This document shows positions 22,701 to 34,700 of a stretch of DNA of 64,000 nucleotides, piece by piece. Source of the DNA: Cryptomeria japonica (lineage: Eukaryota; Streptophyta; Pinopsida; Cupressales; Cupressaceae); NCBI RefSeq assembly GCF_030272615.1, contig NC_081405.1, forward strand, positions 612,348,920 through 612,412,919. The letters are read 5' to 3'. Positions within the stretch are counted from its first letter, which is position 1; each line of letters opens with the position of its first letter. Below the pieces are notes generated by a model, which worked only from the letters and a program-made list of their open reading frames with translations, was not told where the DNA came from and searched no databases. The translations under genes were made by a program, and so were the position numbers.

Positions 22701-25700
22701 AAAATGCGTCAATAGAGTCATTGCCCTTTGCAATTTGAGGGCATTGCTTGAATTCTGGACGTGGATGATCCTTAATATCCACCATAACAGGGTTAGCCAC
22801 ATCTGTCGGAGCGGGAGCAGATCCAGAAGCCATTTCAATCTCAAAAAAATAGCATGAAAACAAAGAAAATACCTCACAACCTAAGCCGTTGAAAACCTTT
22901 GATAAATCTGCTTAGAGAATACTAGAAATCGCTGGAAAATGCTCTTAATCGCCTTGATTGCCTTAAACTCGCTCTGCTTCACTCTGAGTGCTGTGTGATC
23001 AGAAATGAAGCAACTTATCCCTTTTAATTTGCGAAACCCTAATTTCCCATTGACATTAATGCATGCCAACATATGATACCGGATACAAAATCCATTATCT
23101 CAGCGTCGGTGAATCTCCAGACTGTCTTCACCAAGATCTGAAACAAGCTTTCAGACCTCTACCGGGGGCAATGCAGGATCTGTCATTAATTTGCCTCCCC
23201 CTAAGGCTAAAGCCTTAGTTACTGGACAAGTTTCCTGCCGGTGCAGGAACATTTTGCTTTGCCGGTTGAGTAACCAGAGAATTTACCTCTGTCGATTGAT
23301 CTTTAGACTTCCTAATCCACTATTTAGCATGAGCTTGCCGGATCTCATCAACCTTTTGCTTTCCTTTCTCATTGGATGTGTCATTTCCTTCCGGTGTATT
23401 CTTGCTTCTGCAATATTTGGCAATGTGTCCTATTTTGTTGCATGCATAGCAAGTAACATTGTTCTTCTGAATTGCCTTGTTGAGTCCTTGACCATTCTTT
23501 GACCTACATTGATTAGCCATGTGTCCAAACTTTCCACATGCATGACATCTCACATTCATTCTACAATCTTCTGTCCTATGACCATACTTATTACACTTTG
23601 AACACTGATCGGTAACAATATTATTATTTTGATTTGCTCTATTTTTGCATTGACTTGCTCTATGACCAAACTTATTACAAACAAAGCATCTACCATTAAA
23701 TTTATGTGCATTGGGTTGCCTTACTGGTGATTTCTGATTTCGATTGACCTTTTGACTGGATGTGTCATCCTGATTTGCAGTATCGGAGCTTTCTCCATGT
23801 TCAAATCCAAGACCTCTAGTGTCTCCAATGTCTCTTTGATCCTTCAATAACCCATCAAGCTTTGCAGAACTGACCCTGAACTTTTCTTTGTACTCATTTG
23901 CAGCGTCCAGATCACTTCTTGGGATTGTCATAATTCTTTCCAACTCTTGCTCACTGTTCTGTGATTGCACCAACTCAATTTTCAACATATCATTCTCATG
24001 CGCCAACCTAATGCATTCCTCATATTTGTTTTTCAGAGACATAGCAAGATTTTCCTCATTCTTCTTCCGATTTCTTGGACATCCTCATAGTCATGGCTTG
24101 CATTTCATTCTTCATGACACCATTCTCCTGACTCAACTTCTGACATAATTCCTTAAGGGCATTCTTCTCTTCATCATCCAGATTTTGCAAAAGTTCCTTC
24201 CTTTTAGCTTGAGCAGATGATAACCTCTCCTGCAGGGTAAGAATGAATTCCTTTGCATAATTTAACTCATCTTGCAGCTTGAAGTTCTTCAACCTTTCAG
24301 CATCATAGTCCTCAAGTGCTACTTCAAGTTCCTTCTGTAGACTCATCTCCATGGATTCCGGATTCAGGATCTTCCTCAAGCTGTTAGACTTATTCCGAGG
24401 CACAATTCTCTGATACCAATTGTTGGAATCCAAAAACATTGAGAGGGGGGGTGAATCAATGGTCTGCTGGTTTGAATAATTGTAACCTTATTAACAAACC
24501 CACGTATTAACCGGTATGCATAAAAGAAAGTAACAAGAAGTAATATCAATGCAACCACATGAATCAACACCATAACATAGATATTTATACGTGGAAAACC
24601 TCAAAGAGGAAAAACCACGGTGGGATTGGTGACCCACAATATCTATCCATTGGCCAAATGGATAAATATTACAAGAGGGGCCTGCACATGCAGGAAGGCA
24701 CATTGCCTAGAGCACACTTCTCATCACAAAAGGAGCCTCACTGACTACAAATCCAAAACACTGGATTACAAACAAAAACTGAACTCAGAATGTGAAAAAT
24801 AAATTGAATGAATGATTCAATAATCGGATGATTACATTGAACGATATACACACGTATATATAGAGGTTAAAAGACGATGTTCTATAATTAGAACATAACG
24901 TTAAAGTAAAAGATTAAAGAGCTAAAAGCTAAATTAAGTTTAAAAGCTAATTAAATAAAAAGAAAAAGCTAAATGCTAAATAAAGCTTAAAAGCTAATTA
25001 TTTAAAAAGAAAAAGCTAAATGCTAAATAAAGCTTAAAAGCTAATTAACTAAAAAGCTAAATGACCATTAAACAAGGAACTAAATATAGGTGACTAAAAT
25101 ATAATTAAATATTCTAATAACCTCCCTTAATGGTCATGCTATCTATCACACCAAGCTGCCCTCTAAATTTGAGAAACTTTGCCGGGCTCAAGGACTTGGT
25201 GAGGATATCTGTAGTCTGATCTTCTGTAGGAATGTACTGCAGTATCACTGATCCATCTTCAACATGCTGGCGGATGAAATGACAATGAAGCTCCACATGC
25301 TTTGTCCGCTCATGGAAGACTGAATTTTTGGCTAATTTTAGAACCCCTTGATTATCACAAAACAAGGGAGTAGGTCCTGGTTGAAACATTTGCATGTCTG
25401 CAAGCATCCTACGTAGCCAAATTGCCTCACATGTTGCCTTAACAGTTCCCCGATACTTTGCTTCAGTCGAGGAAAGAGCTATTGCTTGTTGCTTCTTGCT
25501 GGTCCACGTGACTACACCTGTACCCAAGTTGAAAACATACCCAGAAGTTGACTTTCTGTCATCAACACAACCTGCCCAATCTGAGTCTGTAAAATCAACC
25601 AGCCTAGGATCTTTGCTTCTGTTGTACAGAATGCCAAAATCAGGAGTGCCCTTCACATATCGAAGCACACGCTTCGTTGCAACCCAATGTTCAACTTTTG

Positions 25701-28700
25701 GGGCTGACATGAAGCGAGAAATATAGCTCACAGCATAACTGATGTTAGGTCTAGTGGCGGTGAGATAGATGAGGCTGCCCACTAGTTGCTTGAATGAAGA
25801 CTCATCCACTACAGGTGAACCTGATTTGGCTGATAGTTTGAGCCCTATCTCCATAGGTGTAGATGCAAGTTTACAATCTTGCATTTGAAACTTATCTAGT
25901 AGGCTCTTGGCATACTTTGACTGAGAAATGAATATGTGGCCATCAGTGTGCCAAACCTCTACACCGAGACAATAATGGAGAAGTCCCAAATCTGTCATAT
26001 CAAAATGCTAACACAAATTCTGTTTGACCTGCATGATCAGATGTGTTGCATTGCCAGTAATGATGAGATCGTCAACATAGACTACTAGAAATAGAATATC
26101 ATCACTAGTATGTTTGACATACAAATTGGGATCTGAAGGACTCCTCTGAAAGCCTTGATCAATCAAGTACTTATCAATTTTGATGTACCATGCACAAGGA
26201 GCTTGTTTGAGGCCATAAAGTGCTTTGACTAGTCTACATACCTGGTGTTCCTTATCGGCAACCTTGAAACCTGGAGGCTGCGTCATGTAGACTTCTTCCT
26301 GCAAATCACCATTGAGAAAGGCACTCTTGATGTCCATTTGATGGACTTCCCATCCAAATTGAGCTGAGAGAGCAAGGACAAGCCTAATGGTACTCATCTT
26401 GGCTGTGGGAGCAAATGTCTCTTCATAGTCGATGCCCTCCTTCTGTGAAAACCCTTTTGCCACCAACCGAGCCTTGTACTTATCAAGACTCCCATCAACT
26501 TTATACTTGACTTTAAACACCCATTTGCAGCCAATGGGCTTCTTTCCTGGAGGAAGATCAGACAATACCCAAGTGTTGTTTTTCAGAAGACTATGTTGCT
26601 CCGCTGCCATAGCCTTTTCCCATTCAGGTACACCTTTAGCCTCTGTATATGTTTGAGGCTCATAAATACCGTGAATGTTGGCCACAAGAGAAAAATTAAC
26701 TGTGTGTTGTTGGCTCTTACCTCTAACGGATCTACCCTCAATGAGCTCATCATCATGAAGATCACCAATGGTCTTGCCCACCACTTAGGCTGGAGAGTAG
26801 AAGTACCAACATCTGCTGCAGGATGAAGATCGCCTAGAATATCTGGAGCAAGCTCCTCTGGATGTGGATCGAGAAGATCTTGAGGAAAGTTAGAGGGTGC
26901 AATGTCATGCCTGGGAGACCCCACAACTTCAGAGTCAACTAAATCCCTCTCATCCAGTGGAGCTAAGGGAAGACGAACACCCATACTTACAGCCTTTGGA
27001 GGGTGATCCTCAGTGCTCAAATCAGGAGAGGAAGGCTGAAAAGGCCCTCTTTCTTCATCAAATACAACATCTCAATTGAATATGAGGTGATTAGTGTCTA
27101 TATCAACCAGCCGATATGCCTTGTGGTTGTCACTGTAGCCGATGAACATCAATTTCTGACTCTTTGAATCTAGTTTGGTGCGCGTGGCATTTGGAATCCA
27201 AACATAATTTGTAGAGCCAAAAACTTTCAAATGATTGATTTTGGGCTTCCTGCTAGACCAAGCTTCCTCTGGAGTCATCTTCTTAACGACCTTTGTGGGA
27301 GACCGGTTCAAAAGGTAGACTGCAGTGAAGATCGCTTCTGCCCAAAAGTGTTTTGGAACATTTCTATGCTCCGACATAGACCGAGCCATCTCAGTGACTG
27401 TACGGTTCTTGTGCTCAACAACACCGTTCTGCTGTGGGGTGTAAGGTGTGGTAAGTTGATGCTTAATGCCATGTGATGCACAAAAGTTGGTGAACTCTGT
27501 AGAACAAAATTCCCCTCCATTGTTGGACCGAAGAGTGACTATCTGACAGCTAGACTCTTTTTCCACTAAGGCCTTAAACGTTTGAAACATGGTGAACACC
27601 TCTGATTTCTGCTTAAGAAAATAAACCCACATGCGTCTGCTGAAATCATCAACAAATAATAGAAAATACCTGCATCCAGTGACTGATGGAGTGTTCATGG
27701 GACCACAGATGTCTGCATGAACGAGTTGCAAGACCTTGGATGCTCTCCAAGCGTCTCCATCTGAAAACAGAGTCCTATGTTGCTTTCCAGCTTGACACGC
27801 TCCACAAACTCCATGATTCCGAGTTTGAATCTCAGGTAATCCTACGACTAGATCCTCTCGAACCAACTGAGAGAGATAGTGGACATTGAGATGCCCATAT
27901 CGCTAATGCCAAAGAGTGCTGATGGAAGTACTCCTAGCTGCCATGGCGAGCTCCTAAGAACCAGTAGAATCAACAAGTCTATAAAGACCATGATCCTCAA
28001 TACCAATTGCAACTGTAGTGCAAGTCTCCCTGTCAATAATGCTGCACTTGTGCAACTCGAAGACGACATCCAATTGTGGTGATTGTTGCATAATTTGACT
28101 GACTGACAGTAGATTGAGCCTCATACCAGGTACAAAGTATACATTGAGGAATATTAAATCCCTCCCACCAGATGAAATCTGAACGTTGCTCTTGCCGACA
28201 ACAGTATACTCTTCACCTCCACCAAAGATCACTGAATCAATGAAAGGCATGTACTCTGTAAACCAATCCCGACGATTTGTGAAATGTCGAGAGGCTCCAA
28301 AGTCAATGTACCAGGCTGATTGAACATCATCAGAGGATGTTTGGGCCATGAACTCATAGAAGGTAGATTCCTTCTGATCAAGATGCGTGGCAGAATTGGC
28401 TTTTTGCTTGGACCCTCCCTGTTTGGATTGCTGGGATGCTATCAATTTCTGGCAATCTTTCACCAAATGGCCATATATATGACAGTAGGAACACTGTAAG
28501 CTCTTCTTTTTGGAAGACTGCTGAGGTTGACTTTGACCTTGTCCTTTCTGCTGGAAGGACGGAGCTTTACCCTTGTACTTATGCGAAGCTGAGGCTGTGA
28601 AAGCCTGTTCAGTGGATGAACTAGCGCTGCTTCCAAATTGCTCCTTCCATCGATCTTGTTGGAGCAGCTTGTTGCAAAGATCAGGAAACTTCAAATCAAC

Positions 28701-31700
28701 ACTAGTAGAGGAGATATTGAGCGTATCAATGAAATGCTCGTAGGCTCATAGGATCTGGGAAGGCTTTTCAGCGTGATCACTACCATATCCTCTTCCACCA
28801 TGGTTCGGCCTATAGCTTCTAACTGATCACGGATGTCCTTGATCTTCATAAGATGTGCCTGGATAGATGACTTCTCATCCATCATGATAGAAAACAACAT
28901 ATTGCCTATAGCTTCTAACTGATCACGGATGCCCTTGATCTTCGTAAGATGTGCCTGGATAGATGACTTCTCATCCATCATGATAGAAAACAACATATTC
29001 TTCAAAAAGAAAGCTCGGCTCTTGTCGGACGTTTCATGAAGATCCTTCAAAAGATCCCAGATCTCTTTTGTTGTTTTACCTGAAGGCACCTGTGGGAGTT
29101 GATCATCTATGACGGAGAGTTTGATAATCATGACAGCCTCTCGATTCTTCACATCATGTTTGTCTTGATTATCACCTGCTGTTGTAGGACAAGATTCCTT
29201 GCCCAAAACAAGCTGATCAACGCAACAATACTCAAAGATGGTAAGCATACACTGTTTCCAGGTGTTGTAGTTGCGGCCGTTGAACTTCTGACTATGTTCC
29301 AACATGATGTTGGTTAATGATGCCATCACGGAAATCGAGGTTGATCGAGGTCAACTAAGTGAAAGCAAGAGACAGAAGAATCTGGTTTTAAAAAAAATCA
29401 GAATAGAAACAGCTGCTGAAAAAACTGAAACCCTATAGGAGAATTTTGGCATGAATTTCGAGGTTTGGAAGAAATCCAAAAATTAAAATTTTTTGCACAC
29501 TTAAAATCGCATAAATGGTGCCAAAAAAAAGGAAAATCCCAACGTCCACAAAAATAGCAGAAATTGTGAACTGTTTTTAAATTCCAAGGCAAATTTGCTG
29601 GCACAAAAATCGAGGCACCCAAAAAAATTTAAGACCAACCCAAAAAAGCTCTCGAAAAACCCACCAAGAATCTGAAAATAGAATATAGATCCGATGGCTC
29701 AAAAATCGAGGCACGGAAAACGATGCATCTAGAAAAATCTGACTATGACCCAGTTGAGCTCTTGAAAAACCCACCAAGAATCTGCAACCAAAATAAAATT
29801 TCGACTTGAACTGAAGGGCCAAAACCCTAGTCGAAAATTGTAGAAACCCTAGGAAAATTTTCAACCTGCAAAAAAAACTGCCCAGGAAGAGAAAAAAATC
29901 TGCTTTTTAAAAAAAAACATCTCTTCAATAAATTTTAATAACAAAAATTTTCGAAATTTTTAATTTCCATGCTCTGATACCATGAAAAATAAATTGAATG
30001 AATGATTCAATAATCGGATGATTACATTGAACGATATACACACGTATATATAGAGGTTACAAGACGATGTTCTATAATTAGAACATGACGTGAAAGTAAA
30101 AGATTAAAGAGCTAAAAGCTAAATTAAGCTTAAAAGCTAATTAACTAAAAAGAAAAAGCTAAATGCTAAATAAAGCTTAAAAGCTAATTAACTAAAAAGC
30201 TAAATGACCATTAAACAAGGAACTAAATATAGGTGACTAAAATATAATTAAATATTCTAATAGAATGTGCATCTGCTATGCTAGATGAATTCCGGTTAAA
30301 GCACTGTCTGTACCGGTTATACTGAAACCTCCCTTACCGATATCTTAGATCGCTTCCCAATCCTCTAGACCAATAATCAAGACCGATTACAGATCTTTAC
30401 ATTCGCATTCTATCGATCAAGTTAACATCCCAAAACCTATCTTCGTCATATCCATCATATATCCAAAATGACCTAACCCGGACTGACTTATATACCCTTT
30501 TATTTGAATAAACACAAATGCCTTATGTCGGCTTACAAACATATTACAAAAGATAAGACACACGTCAGCCCAGATAAAATATAAACATAAAACAATATGA
30601 CTGTTGCTGCTTCAACGCTTGCCAGATCAATCTCCTATGTTGGCCTTAGAATATTGGTTCCAAGTTTGCCAGTTAACATGCCTGCCGGTTCCCTTGAATG
30701 CTGTTACCTTGATTGCCGGATCTCCCATGAAGTGTGTTGCCATCAATGACAACACCTAGAACCCGGATGAGTGTCAATTGCCAACAGTATCATTGTTTCA
30801 ACTTCAACAATTTAAAGTTTGAGCATAAAATAGATTCTCTAATTCATCATCCTCATTCTGCTCCTCATCATTGACATTGACATTAGATGAATAAATGCCA
30901 ATGCCACTTACACTTGCACTTGCACTTTAAGTTTGCTCGCTATCTGAGTCATCAAATGCAACAAGTTGAGAAGTGAAAGCATCCAAATCAGTATGCTCTG
31001 GCTCTATATCCCACATCTTCGTTTCCCCTTGCTTGTAGTCATGTTGCTTGTGTGAAATGAGCCAAGTTAATGTTTTAAAACTCACTTTTAGTGTTATATT
31101 TTAATTTTTTATGTGGTGGAATAAAAAAAAATTAAATTTTGCAAAAAAAACCACCACCATTTTTGGGCTGTCAGACCCTGGGTTCTACCTGGGTCCTCTT
31201 GGGTTTGACCTGGTCCAAACCAGGCCTGTGAATCACGGACCCTGTCCGGACCACAGGTGAACTGGACCAGAACCCCGGACCGGACCGGACCAGTACCCGG
31301 GGTCTAGGGGGCCAAACCCGGTAACCTAGGAAATAAATAACAAATAAAACTAGGAACATTGATATTTGCAATTTTAAAATTCATATATGTATATTTTATA
31401 AATTTAAAATATAAAATCAAATTTAAAACCTAAAACTCGAACTTAAATATAAATTATATGATATTGAGCTATAAATGTTTACTGTTAATACTAAGTTATA
31501 TATACTTTTCTTTAATGCTACATTACAATTATTGTTTCTTGGTGAATTAGGATCAGATCTGCTTATGCAAGCAGTGATCCTCACTGGAAAATTTTGTAAC
31601 TGGTCAGTGAGCTGAGGAAGGAAATTTGAGACATCGCAGACCTGGCCAGGGAGGGCAGAATTTATTGAAGAGGCTCAAAGGGGTGCTTCTCGAGGAGAAC

Positions 31701-34700
31701 TCTCAAACCAACGCTGTACCCATAATGGTTTGCGATGCAATATGAAACTCACTCTTGCCTAATGCATCAAAAAGAAATAACAAAGTTTATGCAGAGACAC
31801 TGCTTTCATTTGATAAATTGATTGCAACAAATAAACATTTTTTATTCATATCAGAAGTGCGAACAAAAACAAAAATTACATCAATGGCCTTCAATGGCCT
31901 TTCAATCCAAACAAACATTCTCACATTCCCCTGCATTCTCTATTCTACCCATGGACTCCACAAGCTCTCCACTCTCTGCTCTCTCCTTAACTGCAACTCC
32001 ACACTATCCCAACCTTACTGGATGCTGCTAAGCTCTATTGGCCGCACTATTTGCTACCCAGCCCAACACCCAGCGCCCTTCTTCACATTGATACCTTGCC
32101 TCTACATATCTGCGTTCCCACCTTCCACTATGCAGCTCCTCTATTTAATGGACTGATGGCCACGACTCCTCTATAGATGCGTTACACTTCCTTTCTTTGG
32201 ACTGCCACTGCACAGCTCACTACTTCCACAAAATTACATGGCATTAATGAAAGTTGTAAATCATTTCAAGCCTGTCGTTTTTAATTTTATTGGGCTCCAC
32301 TTTGTGCCATTACATTGCAACCTTAAATCTTCTTACTATTTTGGGCTGACTCTTGCATTTCTCCCTCTACCATCACCACACATGTTTCTCCCATTCTGGC
32401 ATGAGTAGGCATGATGCTCTGCATGAGACGCACTCGGTAGAAAGTTTGTGAGCAAAATGTGACAATTGCACATGAAACTATCTATCTTTCCTCTTCTTCC
32501 AACATTTCGTTAGTACAACTATGACCCTCCTTCCACAATTTCTCACAAAACTGGAGTTGAGTGATAGAATCACCCTTTGAGATTGTGAACAATCTGCAGC
32601 AAACTCCATCGCTGTGACAATTGCACATGAAACTATCTCTTTTTCCTCTTCTTCCAACATTTCGTTAGTACAACTATGACCCTTCTTCCGCAATTTTGCT
32701 TACCACTTTTCTCTCCTCTCATGGATTGGTATCCATCATGTCTCGTCCTCCTCCACCAATGGCTCTCTCCTCTCTTCTTCTCCTTAGTGGTATCCAACCC
32801 ACCACCAACCAACTTCTTCCACCAAATATCCTCTCCACTCTTCCTCTCTTTTGTGGATTTCAATCCACCATGAACCGACTACCTCTACCAAGTTTCACTT
32901 GCACAATCTTTCACAACTTCCACATACAAACATGCAACATTTGTATTCCGCCTTGTCAATTCACTATCCTCCTTTTTACTTCAACACAAAAATCCATCTC
33001 CAATTCTTTATTACTAAATTTATAAAAATTTACCTCCTCATCAAGCTTCTCAAATTTGACTTCAACAAAGTTATCAACTACTGCAATTATTTCCTCTACC
33101 TTTTTACTCCCATTTACATGAAAGAAATCAATAAGATTTGATTCAACCTCACCTTTTGTGGCAACCTGTGTCTCACCTAGAATCAATTCATCACTTTCTC
33201 TGTCAATTGCTTCAATACACATCAACAAGTCGTCATTTTCAACTTCTTCTTGGTTAGCTTTAAAAAAACCAACATGTTCCTCTTTGACCGCAATATCTTC
33301 CTTCTTTTCAAGTTCACCTTCCAAGAAGCTATTGATTCTTCTAATCTCCTCTTTCAAGATGAAATCCTCATCTTCATCAATCTGCTCATCAAACAAGGGG
33401 CCCTCGAAGTGCATCATTTTAGCTTCCACATCTTGAGTATCTTCTTGGCTTGTCACAAAAACTACCGTGTCTTCTATACCTTTACCTTCTTTAGTCACTT
33501 CTTCAATCACACCTTCATCTTCAAACCTATTGCTAAGTATGATGTCATTATCGCTCTCCATTGCACTGCTCAAATTCGCAACACTTGATGTTGTCACCTC
33601 TTCAAGATAACTCTCACTTCCCTCTCTAGTTTCTTCTAAACTGAACTCTGAAATTCTATTTTTATTTCTGATTAGCTCAGTCAATATGGACACTTTGTTC
33701 ATGAGATCCGTCATCCCATTTTGCACCATCTCTTTCATATCTGCAATCTTATCCTTTTCATTGATCTTCTCCTCCTCTTTTCCAACATCACTATGCCTTT
33801 TAATCAAGATTCCAAAAGTCCCTTCCATTGTTTATTCGATCTCATCAATCGTACACGCTATTTTTCTTCTCTCTATTATCTGTTTCGAAAGTCTACATAA
33901 ATTGATTTTTTCTTCTAAGTCGAAAATCCGGACTCTTGGTCTCACATCTATTCCCTTCATTGTGTAACAGGAAATACTTATTTTACCTTAATTCTCTTTT
34001 CTACTCAAATCTTCAAATCCTCAGTTTCACACATGTAAACTGCCTCACATTTGGCCATCTGTTTACACCTGCAAGAGCCTTAACTCCTCAAACCCTCTAA
34101 AAAGTTATTCTTGCAAGTTGCATGTACACATGCAACAAATCTCTCACACAATCCAACCCTCAGGTCCTGGTGCAAACTGCCTCACTCTGGTGAATCTGTC
34201 TGCACGCTTAGAGTCTTCTCCCTATGATACCACTGATGCAATACGAAACTCACTCTTGCCTAATGCATGAAAAAGACTTAACAAAGTTAATGCAGAGTCT
34301 CTCTGCATTCACTCGATTGCAACAAATTAACATTTTATATTCATATCAAAAGTGCGAACAAAAATAAAAATTACATCAATGGCCTTCAATGGCCTTTCAA
34401 TCCAAACAAACATTCTCACATTCCCCTGCATTCTTTATTCTACCCATGGACTCCACAGGCTCTCCACTCTCTGCTCTCTCTTTAACTGCAACTCCACACT
34501 ATCCCAACCTTCCTGGATGCTGGTAAGCTCTATTGGCCACAATATTTGCTACCCAGCCCAACACCCAGCGCCCTTCTTCACATTGATACCTTGCCTCTAC
34601 ATATCTGCCTTCCCCCTTCCCACTACGCAGCTCCTCTATTTAATGGACTGATGCCCACGACTCTTCTATAGATGCATTACACTTGCTTTCTTTGGACTGC

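Larger units (their letters stand above)
24793..30262 (-). mobile_element. Structurally complete Copia element III (5.47 kb)
   Basis: Inserted into the element B LTR with a perfect 5-bp duplication, GAATG (24788-24792, 30263-30267). LTRs are 24793-25119 (327 bp) and 29983-30262 (280 bp), about 98% alike apart from one 47-bp repeat unit. On the minus strand the LTR runs TATTAG to TTTTTCA. The primer-binding site TGGTATCAGAGC (plus 29971-29982) adjoins the 5' LTR exactly, and a polypurine tract (ATTAAGGGAGGT, plus 25120-25131) adjoins the 3' LTR. Coding domains are present in order but interrupted by several stops and frameshifts, so it can no longer move by itself. It is the youngest insertion of the nest. 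Confidence 0.93.
19529..30786 (-). mobile_element. LTR element B, pol-less, with long unknown ORF
   Basis: Minus-strand retroelement inserted in the hAT. Its 5' LTR is 30268-30786 plus 24421-24792, split by the younger Copia insertion, about 890 bp in total (TGTTGGCAATTG to GGATTCCAACA). A primer-binding site, TGGTATCAGAGAA on the minus strand (plus 24406-24418), follows two bases inside. Internally there is a coiled-coil and zinc-knuckle gag-like ORF, a polypurine GGGGGAGG at about 23196-23204, and a long ORF at 22833-19598. No protease, integrase, RT or 3' LTR was found, so it is a large non-autonomous or heavily deleted derivative. A solo LTR of the same family lies at 52700-53672. Confidence 0.75.
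19101..31329 (-). mobile_element. hAT-like DNA transposon, nested host of later insertions
   Basis: The left end reads CTAGGTTGCTGGTTCGGGTT and the right end, on the minus strand, CTAGGTTACCGGGTTTGG, giving short imperfect terminal inverted repeats. They are flanked by an exact 8-bp duplication, GAAATAAA (19093-19100 and 31330-31337), the length typical of hAT elements. Subterminal DNA at 31150-31320 is rich in GGTCC/GGACC motifs. A minus-strand frame near 31010-30930 reads WDIEPEHTDLDAFTSQLV and ends with AFDDSDSEQT and a stop, like the acidic C-terminus of plant hAT transposases. Most of the transposase is missing. LTR element B interrupts it. Confidence 0.75.

Noticed and set aside
31550..31730. 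Possible extra FCA exon in intron 1
   Set aside because: It has an acceptor-like TTAG and balanced composition, but joining it to exon 1 soon meets a TGA, and the exon 1 to 36479 junction already gives a continuous RRM.
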